A stretch of 64,000 bases of DNA, from positions 3,844,001 through 3,908,000 of the forward strand of contig NC_091053.1 in the NCBI RefSeq assembly GCF_963966145.1. The letters run 5' to 3'. This DNA is from Tenebrio molitor. Its lineage: Eukaryota; Arthropoda; Insecta; Coleoptera; Tenebrionidae. The position numbers and the translations under genes were made by a program. The notes under the pieces were generated by a model. It made no database searches and was not told the DNA's origin. It saw nothing but the letters and a program-made list of their open reading frames with translations. Every line of letters begins with the position of its first letter. Within the stretch, counting starts at the first letter, position 1. Below are positions 23,457 through 35,041 of this stretch, piece after piece.

Positions 23457-23496
23457 CAACTAATCAGGCACTCGGCTTCGCCTCGAAACTTAGTTG
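23457..23496. repeat. foldback element with GAA triloop (minus strand)
   Basis: The arms are CAACTAA and TTAGTTG. On the minus strand the core is C-GA-GGC-GAA-GCC-GA-G, with the loop seen as TTC on the plus strand near 23477-23479. Confidence 0.7.
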
Positions 23497-25040
23497 TCGC
23501 GCTGGAAAATACTCCTACCGTACTCTAATGTAAGTAACTATTGTTAAATAAAAAAGTAACACTTCTAGAATTTCTCTTGAAGTTGAATCAAGTTAAAATG
23601 TAAAATTCTTTTTAAAAAGTCCAATAAAACCGGCTTGTTTTTGTACCTTTGTATGATGAAAGGGATGTTTATTTGAACACACCGAAAAATACTTATTCAT
23701 TCAGATTCCGGTAATTAATGGAATAGCTGAATCGACGCCATAAACAATCTGTTAATCTATAAAATCTCAACTGTAAACAGTGGAACGAGAAACAACGAAT
23801 TTCTGCTTCTTCAAATTGTAAACAACATTTCCGGTAATACCTATACAATTATTATTTGAAATCGTACCAGTTAATAAAGACATCGTATAAAGTTTGAAAT
23901 CGTCAGATCTGGAAGATTCCTGCGAAAATCGACCGGCAGCGCCGCGTCACGGCATTCCCTCGAACTGAAAACATCTCGTCCTTTGACGACGAATCACCCA
24001 ACTGTGAGCGTCGCCACGCAGATGGCGCCACTTTGACCTTTCGAAGCATCGGAGCGGCGTCGCGACGGTTCGATAATTATAAATCATGCATGGCGTGGTT
24101 CCTGCGAGCTCGCTTTGAATGCAAAGGACATGATGAAAAGGCGACTGCTCACATGCACACATCTCATAAAACGCCAACCTCGAACCGTGTTTAATTTCAA
24201 AAATAATGAATAATTTGCTTCGTTAGGGCCGAATAAACAAAACATATTTTGAAAGTAAGTCTCGACGCAATCCAAGACGAGATGCATTTTTAAACATTTT
24301 TTTTGGACACAATTTGGAGCCGATTCGGTTGGTTCTGTCGTGAAAAATGAGTGAAATGCGTCATCCTCTGTTGGAAACATTGTGCACGATGCGCTTCATT
24401 GTACTTAAATGAATTGCCATTTACGTGGAATTGAATTCTTGACAATGTTGTGTGCATTCCTGTTAGCGTTCGGTGCGTAGTAATTTAAACCCAATTGAAA
24501 TGAACTTCAATTGTGACGGAATGTGTTTTATTACAATTAGCAAAAGCAACTCGAACAATATTTGTCGTCCACCTAATTAAACGAGTAGGAGGTGAAAACA
24601 TTGATCAACAGACGAATTGTTTTTGTAAATCAATGAAAAAATGTGTATGTTTTTTTTTAACTTTGACAAACAAAATTTTCAATATTGGTGTGTTCATTGT
24701 TAAATACAGAGGTCGTTGTTTAATCATTCTAATTAACTGAAACCAAGTAAAATAGAATTTTATTTATCAAGAGATTAAATTATAAGTGAGTCAGTCAGGT
24801 GTGTTAATATTTCTACTCCTATGGATAATTATTAAAATGTGTTTCATGGGATAACATTACTCACGGCCCGTAGAATAATAATTAGTTTCAAAACTCACTG
24901 CAAATATCATAGCAACTAGTTTCTGAAGTCCAATCGCAAATTGTATCAAGTATACAAAGTAGGTAATAATTGTAAAAAGCCAATTTCAGTTTGTCTAATA
25001 ATAAAACTTATTTCTCAATTTCTCTCCATAGTTGTAGAAA

Positions 25041-25165
25041 AAGTATAGTATTCTACTCGCGGATAATGGCTATTACTCGATCGTGTGAATTACACCAGTC
25101 GCCTACGGCTCGTGACACAAAATCATCCTCACGAGTAATAGTCATCATTATCCGCTCATTGAATA
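25041..25165. repeat. foldback element of the TAATAGCCATTAT family, copy 1
   Basis: The arms carry GATAATGGCTATTACTCG and CGAGTAATAGTCATCATTAT. The core on the minus strand (25096-25114) is CAC-GA-GCC-GTA-GGC-GA-CTG. Three relatives lie at 34885-35041, 48645-48785 and 51540-51655. Confidence 0.8.
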
Positions 25166-26206
25166 ATATACCATTATTTTTTAATAATAATGAAATAAAA
25201 ATTAACTTGAAAAATACCAGCTTCGTGGCGGAAATTGATGTAACACGAACACATTACGAAAAGAGGGTTGCGGTAAGCTAGATTTGAATTTAGTGTTATA
25301 TAAAAGACAGTTAAAGGGTTTCCACTAGAAGGTTTAGGAATAGAGATTGATAATTTATTTAACAAAGATGGAACATCGATTCCAACAAAATAGCTATATG
25401 TGAATAGTATTACCGAAACCTTTTTCTAGTTTACATTTGTGATGTAAATCCAAATTCCGATAAAAAGATCTGTAAAATCCTTTTGAATAGATTTCCTGGG
25501 GCAGCGGTAAATAGAAAACAATATTATCAGAATGTACTCCAAGTAGTAGAAAAGTTTTAAACAATAATTAATGCAATTATTATCTGCGAGTATTTCACAA
25601 AATGGAATTCAGAGTTGACAGTGCTGATGAAATAACCCGGTCTATATGCAATGTAAATTTAAATTTCAGTTTGAAATGCAAATCCATCCTAGAGGAATTA
25701 AATGCTATATCAACAGTTCAAGGTATCATTATTAATTGCATACTTAAACAAATCAAAGAATTTTTCCTATAATTAAGAAATCTCATTTTTAGCTCATTTA
25801 TAAAGCATCAGGATTATTTAAACGAAGACAGTTTTTTAGAAACAGAAATTTTATTGGCAAGAATGTAGTTGACACTTGGTCACAATGTAACTCTAGAGAG
25901 ATAAACCGAAATTGGCAACCCTACTTGCATAAATGTCGTATTCTAAATTAATTTAAAAATCTTAAAAATCCCGACGTTTGAAAGCACTTTGAAAACAAAG
26001 TGAACGTTTGTTTGGAATGTACAAATTTAAAGTAAAATGTGAATTCAAGGAGGAAAGGAATTGTTGTAAGTGATGTCCTTCCTGCCACAAGCACAAAGCC
26101 ACTCGTCTCTCCACGTTGTACAAGACTTGTGGCGTTATCAGATTAGTTTTGTGAGTAATCCGTGCTCGCAACTCTTCTAAAATGTCCACTCGAGTGTCAA
26201 AATGGT

Positions 26207-26527
26207 ATTTTTTGCATATCCTAATGAAAATGGCACTTTTTTACACGCACAATCGTAGTGAAAGTAGCACTTTTTTACACGAAAAATCGTAGTGAAAGTA
26301 GTACTTTTTTGCATCATTTTAGTCCATCTCCTTGGAGATGATTGTCAAAGCATACCTATTTGGTTTTTTTTTTTTGTAATTTTCCATAAATCCTTTTGGA
26401 CCAAATTTCTCATATTACATCGATATGCAAAAAATAGTGTGTACAACACGTTATGAAAGTCTCTTTTTTTCACTTACTTGCTTGATTAACTCGGGCTACC
26501 CCTCGTTAATCAATCTGCAAATTCGTG
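26207..26527. repeat. dispersed repeat with 34-base tandem units, copy 1 (copy 2 at 39027-39336)
   Basis: It begins with three units of GAAAGTAGCACTTTTTTACA / CGAAAAATCGTAGT type, then runs through CCATCTCCTTGGAGA, TCATAAATCC-like and CATCGATATGCAAAAAATAG segments to a foldback core. The match to 39027-39336 extends over more than 300 bases. Confidence 0.8.
26482..26513. repeat. foldback core, GTA loop decayed
   Basis: On the minus strand TTGATTAAC-GA-GGGGTAGCCC-GA-GTTAATCAA. Compared with 39293-39317 one C is missing, so the loop is altered, but the GA/GA opposition and arms are intact. Confidence 0.75.
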
Positions 26528-26589
26528 TACAAATAACTATTTTTATGATGTCCGAATAAAAAAAAAAGTCTAACCGAATAAGTTCGGGT

Positions 26590-26830
26590 GATCTACTCGT
26601 AGGTGGTCATAAATTACTGATGTTGATTGAGCATCATAAAATTCTGCCAGATAATCAGATGTCTGATCAATTGCATGAGTCGCTGTTCCATCCTGTTGGA
26701 AGTATCTTTCAATTATCTCGTCAGCGTGATATGAAGTTTATGAAGGGCTCCAATATAAAATTTCTGTATCTCTCACCGCGAAAAAATATGGATCCAATTA
26801 ACCGTCTTCGGGATAACCACTCCATTTTTT
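26590..26830 (-). pseudogene. DDE transposase fragment (Tc1/mariner-IS630 type)
   Basis: Read on the minus strand, the segment gives GSIFFRGERYRNFILEPFIN and then, one frame away, ADEIIERYFQQDGTATHAID. The QQDG-x-x-x-H motif is the second catalytic aspartate block of DDE_3-type transposases, and GERY precedes it at the usual spacing. A frameshift separates the two parts and no full gene is present. It ends where a dispersed repeat begins, and the next MITE starts at 26863. Confidence 0.65.
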
Positions 26831-26862
26831 GACACCACGTTTGCATTGTTTGGGAATTTATA

Positions 26863-27218
26863 CAGGGTTATTTTAAATGATTGTAGTCGAAGTAGGCGTG
26901 AAAACTGAATGTAAAATTTATGGTTGCCGCTTCACATAAAAAACATCAAAATGATGAGAATAAGTGAGTACACACCGTTCACACACGGGAGTTAAATTGG
27001 GTGCAAAATTACTCTATTTTTTTAAAATTGCTTGCAAACAACTCAATATTTCTGGATTCAATCGTTAATTAACAAAAATAAATAAAAATCTCATCACCGC
27101 ACTTTTCACCTAAAAAATGACAGTGACAGCGACAAAACTGACAGTTCACATGAAAGCGGCAAAAATGTAATAACATGGGCATGGCCTACTTCGACTACAA
27201 TCATTTAGAATAACCCTG
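26863..27218. mobile_element. MITE, TA-flanked, CAGGGTTATTTTAAATGATT ends
   Basis: The left end CAGGGTTATTTTAAATGATT continues with GTAGTCGAAGTAGGC. The right end is GCCTACTTCGACTACAATCA followed by TTTAGAATAACCCTG. TA flanks both sides (26861-26862, 27219-27220). It is non-coding inside. Confidence 0.85.
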
Positions 27219-28036
27219 TATATCCTGTTAAGTCGAACCAAGCCTCATGGGTGAAGAAAGTAAATTAATTTGGTCGTTGTTCAGGTGTTTCAAAGATCGG
27301 CGACTGTGTGAAACACGCTTTTCAATTTTTTTCTTGCGAAATATGTCTCAAAGATTTCTTTGGATTTTTCTCCAATCAGTGTCCTCTACATTCTTGCAAG
27401 CACAGTGCTTAATGGTAATTCCATTCTCCGTTTAAAAAAATCTCATTTTTAGACTAAGCGTAAATCCAAAAACGACTCTGATGAGAAATTTTGTAGATAT
27501 GTTGCAAAATGTGACCTAGTAACACAAATATGGGGACAAAATTGAATTACTGAAAATGAATGAATGAATGGCTGCAGTGTAACTTCGGATACAAAAGAAA
27601 ATGTTTAGAATTCAGATCAGTCTGAATTATTTGAATAAAACTTTAACCGCTTCAAATTCACAAATTATGGTGTGGACAATCAACTAATCAAACTTCTTTG
27701 GTTTTCTTCTTTATGTTACTCTTTTTCAACTGGTTCTACTCCATTTATTTACAAATGTTGTAAAGTGTATTACTGTATGCTAATCAATTTAGTGGAAAGC
27801 TTTGCAAACGTCAGCGTAAATATTATCAACTACATGACACTACAACACGTATAGAAGATGATAATTTCGAAAAAAAATTGAGAATTCGATAGAAGAGACT
27901 TTAAAGAAATTCTTTGTTTTGTATAGCTTATGTAGGTACACTTGCTTTCAAAACTTTCCCGTACACCTATCTTTCGCTGAATTAAGTCAGGGTGGTAATT
28001 AATCAACTCTGACATTTAAACTTTTGAAAAGTCAGA

Positions 28037-28198
28037 ATGCCTCGACTGACAGAGCAAGACAAAGTTTTGATGCTTTCCAAATTAGAAGAGTAGTGGTCCA
28101 TAAGAAGGGTTGCTACTCATAATGGGCTAAATAAAAGCACTGTTCTCCAAGTAAAGAAGAGATGAGAACAAGAAGGGACCGTGGGTAGAAGACCGCTC
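28037..28198 (+). pseudogene. Tc1-like transposase N-terminal helix-turn-helix remnant
   Basis: The plus-strand frame from ATG 28037 reads MPRLTEQDKVLMLSKLEE, a stop, then WSIRRVATHNGLNKSTVLQV and, after a second stop, EQEGTVGRRPL. This is the DNA-binding paired-like helix-turn-helix of Tc1/mariner transposases, with its typical R-L-T-E start, WSIRRVA recognition helix and ERRP-like end. Two in-frame stops (TAG and TGA) kill it. No catalytic domain follows. Confidence 0.7.
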
Positions 28199-28732
28199 AT
28201 AATTTTTTTAGTTGCTGTCAATGTCATCTTTAACCCAATCTCAAAATTACCCGTTCACACTGTTTACATTTTGCAAAATCGTTGTTACTTGATTTTAAAT
28301 GTGTACGCGATAGTTTGGAAAGCAAGTGTATGTACATATTTATCGACAAAAAGGGTTTTTAGCTTATAAACGAAATTAGATATAAAAAAATAAGCACAAA
28401 TTGCCCGCTCAACATAAAATTGCTTAATCCGCGAAATTGCAACCCTATTGCAAAATTCACGGAATTTAATGATGAGGTATGTAAATGCCAACAACCGAAA
28501 ATTTCAAAGCGTTAGTGAGTTGAAAGCTGAAATTTTGAATGCAGCGAAATATAATTGAAAATCTCGTTCGAAATTGCAGAAAAAAAAGGTTTAATTAGAT
28601 AATATTGATAATTAAATTCCTGTAACTTAATTGTTTTAGATTAAATCAAATCATTATTCTTCTTTTTCATTTCTGAACAGCGCATTGGTTTTTCTGCACT
28701 TCGAATAACTGAACTTGAATTTTTTTTTTCTA

Positions 28733-28757
28733 TTTCGTCGCTGCGCTCGTCGTGCTC
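28733..28757. repeat. foldback core with GCA triloop (minus strand)
   Basis: On the minus strand AGCAC-GA-C-GA-GC-GCA-GC-GA-C-GA. The right arm is decayed beyond the second GA. The flank TTATAAAACTCGTATAATA matches the ends of the element at 62111-62216. Confidence 0.6.
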
Positions 28758-29149
28758 TAAAAAACGCATGCGACAAAATGGTGTCTTATAAAACTCGTAT
28801 AATAAATTACTATTTTTTAATTCTGGAATAAAACTGGTAAAAGTGAGTGTAACTCGAAAAATCTAATCGTTGAAGTAACAGTTTCCGGTGATGCCGCGGT
28901 CACACCAATATCGACTTCTGCAGAAACGTCAGCACGTACACATAGACGACCGCGGCATCACTCGAAACCATTAATTCCACGGACAGCGACCGCGAAGCGC
29001 GAAAGCCTGCACTCTCACATATTAACTAATCGGTTTATCACGCTACAAATGTCATTCTCCGACAACGTATAACTGGGATGTGAGCGACTAGAGCACCTAA
29101 ACAAAAAATTTTGAACTCACTACTTTCAAAATGACATTTCGCGACCGTA

Positions 29150-29327
29150 TAGTAGTGCGCGAAATCGATGTTCGCGCACTACTATGCCGTCGCAGGCCAT
29201 TTTGAAGTACTAGTGCGCGAAATCGATGTTCGCGCACTAATGCAAATGCTTTTTGGATGATTTTGAAGCACTAGTGCGCGAACGTTGATTTCGTGAACTA
29301 GTGCTTCAAAATCATTCAAAAAGCATT
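29150..29327. repeat. cluster of three CACTAGTGCGCGAA palindromes
   Basis: The first palindrome (29150-29184) has perfect 14-base arms TAGTAGTGCGCGAA / TTCGCGCACTACTA around ATCGATG. The second (about 29210-29240) repeats it. The third (29246-29327) has outer arms AATGCTTTTTGGATGATTTT / AAAATCATTCAAAAAGCATT and a changed centre. Confidence 0.8.
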
Positions 29328-30439
29328 CACCCTTTTCAGCATTTTGAAAATAATTTGACTGTATACAAAACGCCATTTCTCCGATCTGGATGATGAAAAT
29401 TTCGCTCCTTCGTCGCTCGTGCCTCAAATAATGCGCTCATGTGCGAAAAATGTCTTCTCGCATTCATTTCGTAACTATTGTGAAATTTACCTATCAGCTG
29501 CCAGATTTCGACTTTGATCAAAGCACTAACGAAATCGCTTTTAAGCCAACTAATCCATCACCGCTGCAAATTTCCAATATTTAAACGAATTTCCATAACA
29601 AAACTCCCGTCCGACCTGATAAATTGCGACGCACATCGGTCTGTAAATAAAGTAACTGCTTCGCCAGGCACCACCTGTGGCGATTATTGAATTGACAATA
29701 ACCACCATCGACTTTGAACTTTATTCATCACGTAAAGTGGAAATTTATTTACACGCTCCGAGAGCGTTTTCCGATCCAGTTATGAAATTAAATTTTTCTC
29801 CCATCAAATAAACTCTTCAACTCGACCGTCTCATTAATCAAATCGGTCTCCATTCTTCACGAAAAAATTCCATCCACCCGGATTCTCGGACTGATTCCGA
29901 ATGTGGTGAAAATTTCACGACGCGATCAAATAAAATTAAATCGGTCCCGGATTAAAATTATTGGAGGTTGACGAAAATTTCGCCACACGTCCGCGTCCGA
30001 CCTGTCAAATTGGCTCTTCGTTGTGATTCCGGAAGACGCAAGTTTGTTTCCTCCGGGCGAGTTTAACCGAGTCGAGTCGCAGACTAATTTGCTTAAATAA
30101 TTAGGCCTCAACTCGAAGACTAGCTAAACCCGATTGTTGATTATTCCCGGTTTAAATTGGCAATCGTTAGTTGACTGTCGTTAGAATAACGAGGATTATG
30201 TGCTCGCACACTCCACGATCTGCCGTAATTGGATTCAGACTGAATGCAATACAGTTATGTTTTGATTCGTGACGTTTCATTCGTCTTAATCAATTTACTA
30301 CAACCTTCTTATCGAGACAGTCAACTGTTGCAACATTCAAACGAAACGAGATGATTGCGAAGATGTCGTTCGGCAAAACTCCGTCTTGTTAAAAGTAATC
30401 AGATAAAAAAATTCCATCGAATTTCAATCGTTTTGGTAC

Positions 30440-30690
30440 GCATTAGATGTGGCGTTTTTGGAGTAAGCAGATTTTTCGCAGAAATGTCAAAGAAACGTCA
30501 ACGTTGTGCTGTTGTTAACCCAGAAAACAACTTCTCGATTTCGGCAAAGTTTACAGGCGTTTCCTGTAATTGTAAGCAATGATTATTATCCCAGAATAAG
30601 TGGTAAAATGGGGTTTACCATTGAAGGTAAAGCATTAATAATTAATTTATTAATAATAGATTTTTCGAGAGGTGACAACCAATAAAACGA
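30440..30690 (-). repeat. fragment of the GTGATCAAAAAGAAAAC element family, inverted
   Basis: This stretch is the reverse complement of the interior of the element at 49485-50092 (AAGCAGATTTTT, GAAATGTCAAAGAAACG, AACTTCTCGATTTCGGCAAA, GGTAAAATGG, ATTTATTAATAATAGATTTT). The termini are missing. Confidence 0.7.
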
Positions 30691-33425
30691 CGTGCATACG
30701 AAGCATAATTATCGGTACGACAAACATTTCGATAAAACAAAAAAATGAGTTAGCACCCTTGGTTTATTGATCATTTTGTTTAAATGTACTCGTACTTTGC
30801 CAACACGTTTTAGCCCTATTTGCAAATTTACTCGTTTACGTGGCAAATCTTTTCATAGTGAAGGCCCCCAGAATTGAACTTCATAAAATATTTATTTAGA
30901 TATTAGCGACGTTATTCATAGATTAATAATAGTTCTCTACGGAACACGTGTATAAAGCACTAGGATAGCGAGTGTTGTAATCCCACGCGTTTTTGAGACA
31001 TCACCTGCGATCGCGACACAGGTGCGGATCCTGGAGAGTTCCTCGTTCGTTACGATATCTATTGCAGAGGTCCCGAGAGTTAAATTATTGAAATATCTAC
31101 AATACATGCCTGAGCTGACACCTCTTGATTTCTCGGAAGGGAACAATTTTTGTTTTGAGACCGATTCCGTCCATTATACTGGTATTATTGAAAAATAAAA
31201 TAAAATCATTAAAACAACAAGAACTGTACATCGAAAACGATGGAAAAAAATCAAAAACTCGTTTTAATTATCCTGCAATGTTTGCTCTTTGAACTTTTTC
31301 GATTTCTCCCCTCCCCTTTGCGTTCCCAATTTTTATGATTGCCTCGAAAATTGGATAATTCCTCTCGAGATTACTAGATTGTTTGTGCGTGTTTCACTTA
31401 GCCGATTTTAGTTTAATTTAATATTCTTTGTGTATAAGTGCTTCCGAATAACATTAAAGGCTTCCACGAAATTAAAAATGCAAGAGATCTCCTTTACCAC
31501 ATTCAAGATTTGTTACGCCCGAGCAAAACCACTCCGGTATAATCCCCTCAGAAACAATTTTTGTCGTGAATTTGCTCTCGGTTCTCGTAAATAACTTACC
31601 GTACGTATCGATTTAGATTTCACGTTCCGACTTTTTATCGACGAAATTTCCCTCCTCAACTTATTATTCATAACGGCAACGTGATGGCACAATCAAACAA
31701 TAATTTTCGAACGCGCTGCACTCAAAATCAAATTCTCGCCAGGAGATACTTTATTTCCACGAAATGTGCACCATTCGACTTCATAAAGCCGACCTGGAGC
31801 TGTTATTTGGGGATTTTCGGTCTTGTTTTGTTCTTTCGCATCATAATGGAAAGCTTATCCCTCAAAACAAAAATAAGTTTTTATTGGGTGTTGAGTAGGA
31901 AACAAAATTGCAGACGGGTGGAAGCTCGGGACAGGTCGTAATTTCTATGAATCCCAGCGCACAATTTTTTCATTAAAAAAAATTGATTTTGATAAAATTA
32001 CACCGTTCGCGTTGTTTTGGCATAACGGGAGGCCATGATTTATTTTTTTTAACGTTGGACACACTGTTTGATATCCGTCATCAAAGCGCCTGACATGCGG
32101 ACCTATCAAAATGAACACATGTTGCTGAATTTCCCGCGATATCTGAGTATTCTTCTATTGCCAACTAGTTAAACTGACAACAATGCACTAAACATTGACG
32201 CTATTTATAACCTCAAACTTAGAAAAACAGAACCTAATTCAACAGACAGCTTTACTACCAAATTAAATGCAAAATTTCCATGGCCTCCCATTATGCCAAA
32301 ACAACGTGAATGCATTTTACATAATACATACGTGGATTGCGACTGCATTCTTCAGAAGAGTATAATACGTAGGTACAACGTGAGCTTACATTTAGCATTC
32401 AAGAGAATTCTCCATTTCGTTGTACGTTTGACATTTGTTTGTCGCCATTGTTTTAATATGTGAAAAGTCGGAGGGCATTACTATTACGGAAAGTTAATTA
32501 ACGTCACAGCTTGGTTTTTGGTTTGTCGCATCACTACACTTAATCAGGGACAAGAACCGGAAGACCGCAATTTCGTGACCCTTGCAAATGAAATCCGGTA
32601 CGAAGAGTAACAGTTTTGGAAAAAATGACAATTTCCCTAATTCGTCAATCCAGGCAGTGAACGATGGTAAAAACTAATTTCCAGAGACAAACAGAAGGAA
32701 AAAAAATTGAAGGGATGTATTTTCTGGTTCCCCTAATTGAGGCAGCCGTCGCTTTCGCAAGATCGTGCTTCTTCTAATTAGGTTTTCCTCGTCCCGCATC
32801 ACTCTTATCTCTGGCCGGAGTTATTATAAGCCGAGTTTAAAGGGCCGTTCAACAATAGATTGGATGGCCACTTTTATAGTACGTAAAGGGGACCAGTAAA
32901 AGATAAAGGTCGCATACTTTTATTCCCGTCTTTAAATAAAATTTGTATCGTAACGTTGCGGAACAATGGAATTACCTGTTGATGCTCGATTTTCTTTTTT
33001 TTTTTTTTGGAAGCGGTCCAACAGAGGACGGACCGAATTTGGCGAAAAAATTCGACGATTGCTTGCATGTGCGGAAAGGAAAATCAACCGGTGGAAAAGC
33101 GTCCCTTCGACGTAATTTAACGGGAAATATGGAAGAGAGGTCCCCTCCAAGCGTTTTTATGGCGACCCACAATTTAAATACGCAGTCGACAGGACGCGTG
33201 TTTCAATAGTAAAAGAAAAAGATAAATGGAAACGATAAAATGCGTATTTTTTGAATGCGACTCGGCGAATAAAAGATGTCGTTGGGGTTGTTTCGTTTTC
33301 GAAACGCTTATTATAAAGATAAGGACAAAGAATCTTAGACGTTGTAAAGAAAAGAATTGAGCAGCACTCTGCGAGGTGAAATGAAATCTGTACAGAATGA
33401 CTCACGACAAATACTCAAGTACGTA

Positions 33426-33760
33426 CAAGGTGATCAAAAAGAAAACAAATCAAGAGTGCTACATCATCTTTTGTTTTATCGAAACGTTTGTCTTATTTTG
33501 ACTCGTACGCAGAATTACACTTGTTATGCACAGTCGTTTTATTGGTTGCCTATTCACCCCGTTTCGAATGTAACATTCTAATAAAAATGCTTTCTCTTCC
33601 CATTTTACCACTTCATGAGGTATGATTTATTATAAAGTAGCGTTTGAGACCACAAATTGTCTCCGCCCATGCGTGGAACGCTTATCTGCACAGGATTCCG
33701 CTACGACATGACCGATAATTTGCAACGGCTGCTCTGATTTGTTTTCTCTTTGATCACTTT
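33426..33760. mobile_element. GTGATCAAAAAGAAAAC element, short copy
   Basis: The left end CAAGGTGATCAAAAAGAAAA and right end GTTTTCTCTTTGATCACTTT are imperfect inverted repeats. The terminal regions match the copies at 49485 and 55517, but the central 270 bases are deleted. TA precedes the left end; the right flank is degraded. Confidence 0.75.
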
Positions 33761-34318
33761 AAACTATTTACGTGTGCCAATATCTATCAAATATTTTCCA
33801 ACTGGTGACGTATATTATTCGATCCAAAAAAAACCTGTGAAATTTTTATTTTTGCAAACTACATATTAAGAACGAAAACGAAAGTGACAGTTCATTGCTC
33901 GGCATCTGTGGGGAGCAATCAAATAAGCAGACGTGAAAGAAACTGACAATTTCTACGTCGTTACAATTGCTAGCTAAATGGCAGTTCATTTTTTGTCATC
34001 TGACTGGCGACAAATTGAACAAATACAAGTCAAAGGAAACTACATGACTAAACAAAATCTCTGATCAAAACACGTCTCTCTGGGATTAATCTAATTACAG
34101 CCGTTAACACTCGTAACGTTGCATTATTGACTTATCCGTTTGATGTTGTTCAATGGACCAAACCAAACACTATTATTCACCATTATTCTCATCTTGTTTT
34201 TGCTCATTACAGTTGACTCGTAAACTCGTATTATGGTTGTGGAAAGCAGGAAAACGAGTTTATCTACTCCTGTTTAATTATATTACAATCATTAGCATTT
34301 TTTCGTTTTAAAATAGTA

Positions 34319-34564
34319 CTATTGCGGCCAAAAAATTTCGTCCACCCATTTCCTGTCATTTCACAAAAATTGGGTGTAGTTTAACCTTTGTTGTCATTAT
34401 GATTGACGTTTACAAATTACAGTTTGAAATTTATTACTGTCACCCATAAGAACATTGATACATATGTCAACATGTGAAGTGAGGTTATTCGTTCCTAAAG
34501 ACTGCTTTAGAGCATAATACGTGAGTGGAATGACAGTTGTGGACGAAATTTTTGTTCGCCGTAG
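34319..34564. mobile_element. MITE, TA-flanked, CTATTGCGGCCAAAAAATTT ends
   Basis: The left end continues CGTCCAC. The right end GTGGACGAAATTTTTGTTCG is followed by CCGTAG and TA. TA flanks both sides. Related ends occur alone at 15748-15770 and, more distantly, in the element at 47855-48211. Confidence 0.8.
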
Positions 34565-34884
34565 TACCTATAATTCACGTAAGTGAATTATGGTTTCATA
34601 ATTCACTGTATTCGGCCAATCACAAATTCAAATTCAAAAATCAATATTTCGCTGATCCAATGATATTTTAAATCATCCGCTATTAACTCTTTTTGCGACT
34701 GACAATCAACGCCCGTTTACAGCCAAGTGCGTCGCCATATTGTTTGTTTACGCTTTTCAAAAGCCGAACAGTCGAGAGGTACCGGTTAATCTTCTTCCAG
34801 TTTGTGATAAATTTAGTATAATTAGAAACTTCTATGCATTAAAGTTATCAAGTTTGAATCTAATTTATTATTTTATTCGGTGTA

Positions 34885-35041
34885 GATAAAGCATAGTATG
34901 TATTACATTCGCGATTATGGCCATTATTCACTCAGATGATTTACTTCACTCGCCTACGGCTCGTTTCGTAAACTTCATGAATAATGAATAATAATAATCT
35001 TCGTGAATAATGGCTATCATAATCGCTCATACAATAATAAT
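34885..35041. repeat. foldback element of the TAATAGCCATTAT family, copy 2
   Basis: The arms are GCGATTATGGCCATTATTCA and TGAATAATGGCTATCATAAT. The minus-strand core (34947-34965) is AAAC-GA-GCC-GTA-GGC-GA-GTG. A short extra tract of ATAATGAATAATAATAAT lies in the right arm. Confidence 0.8.
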
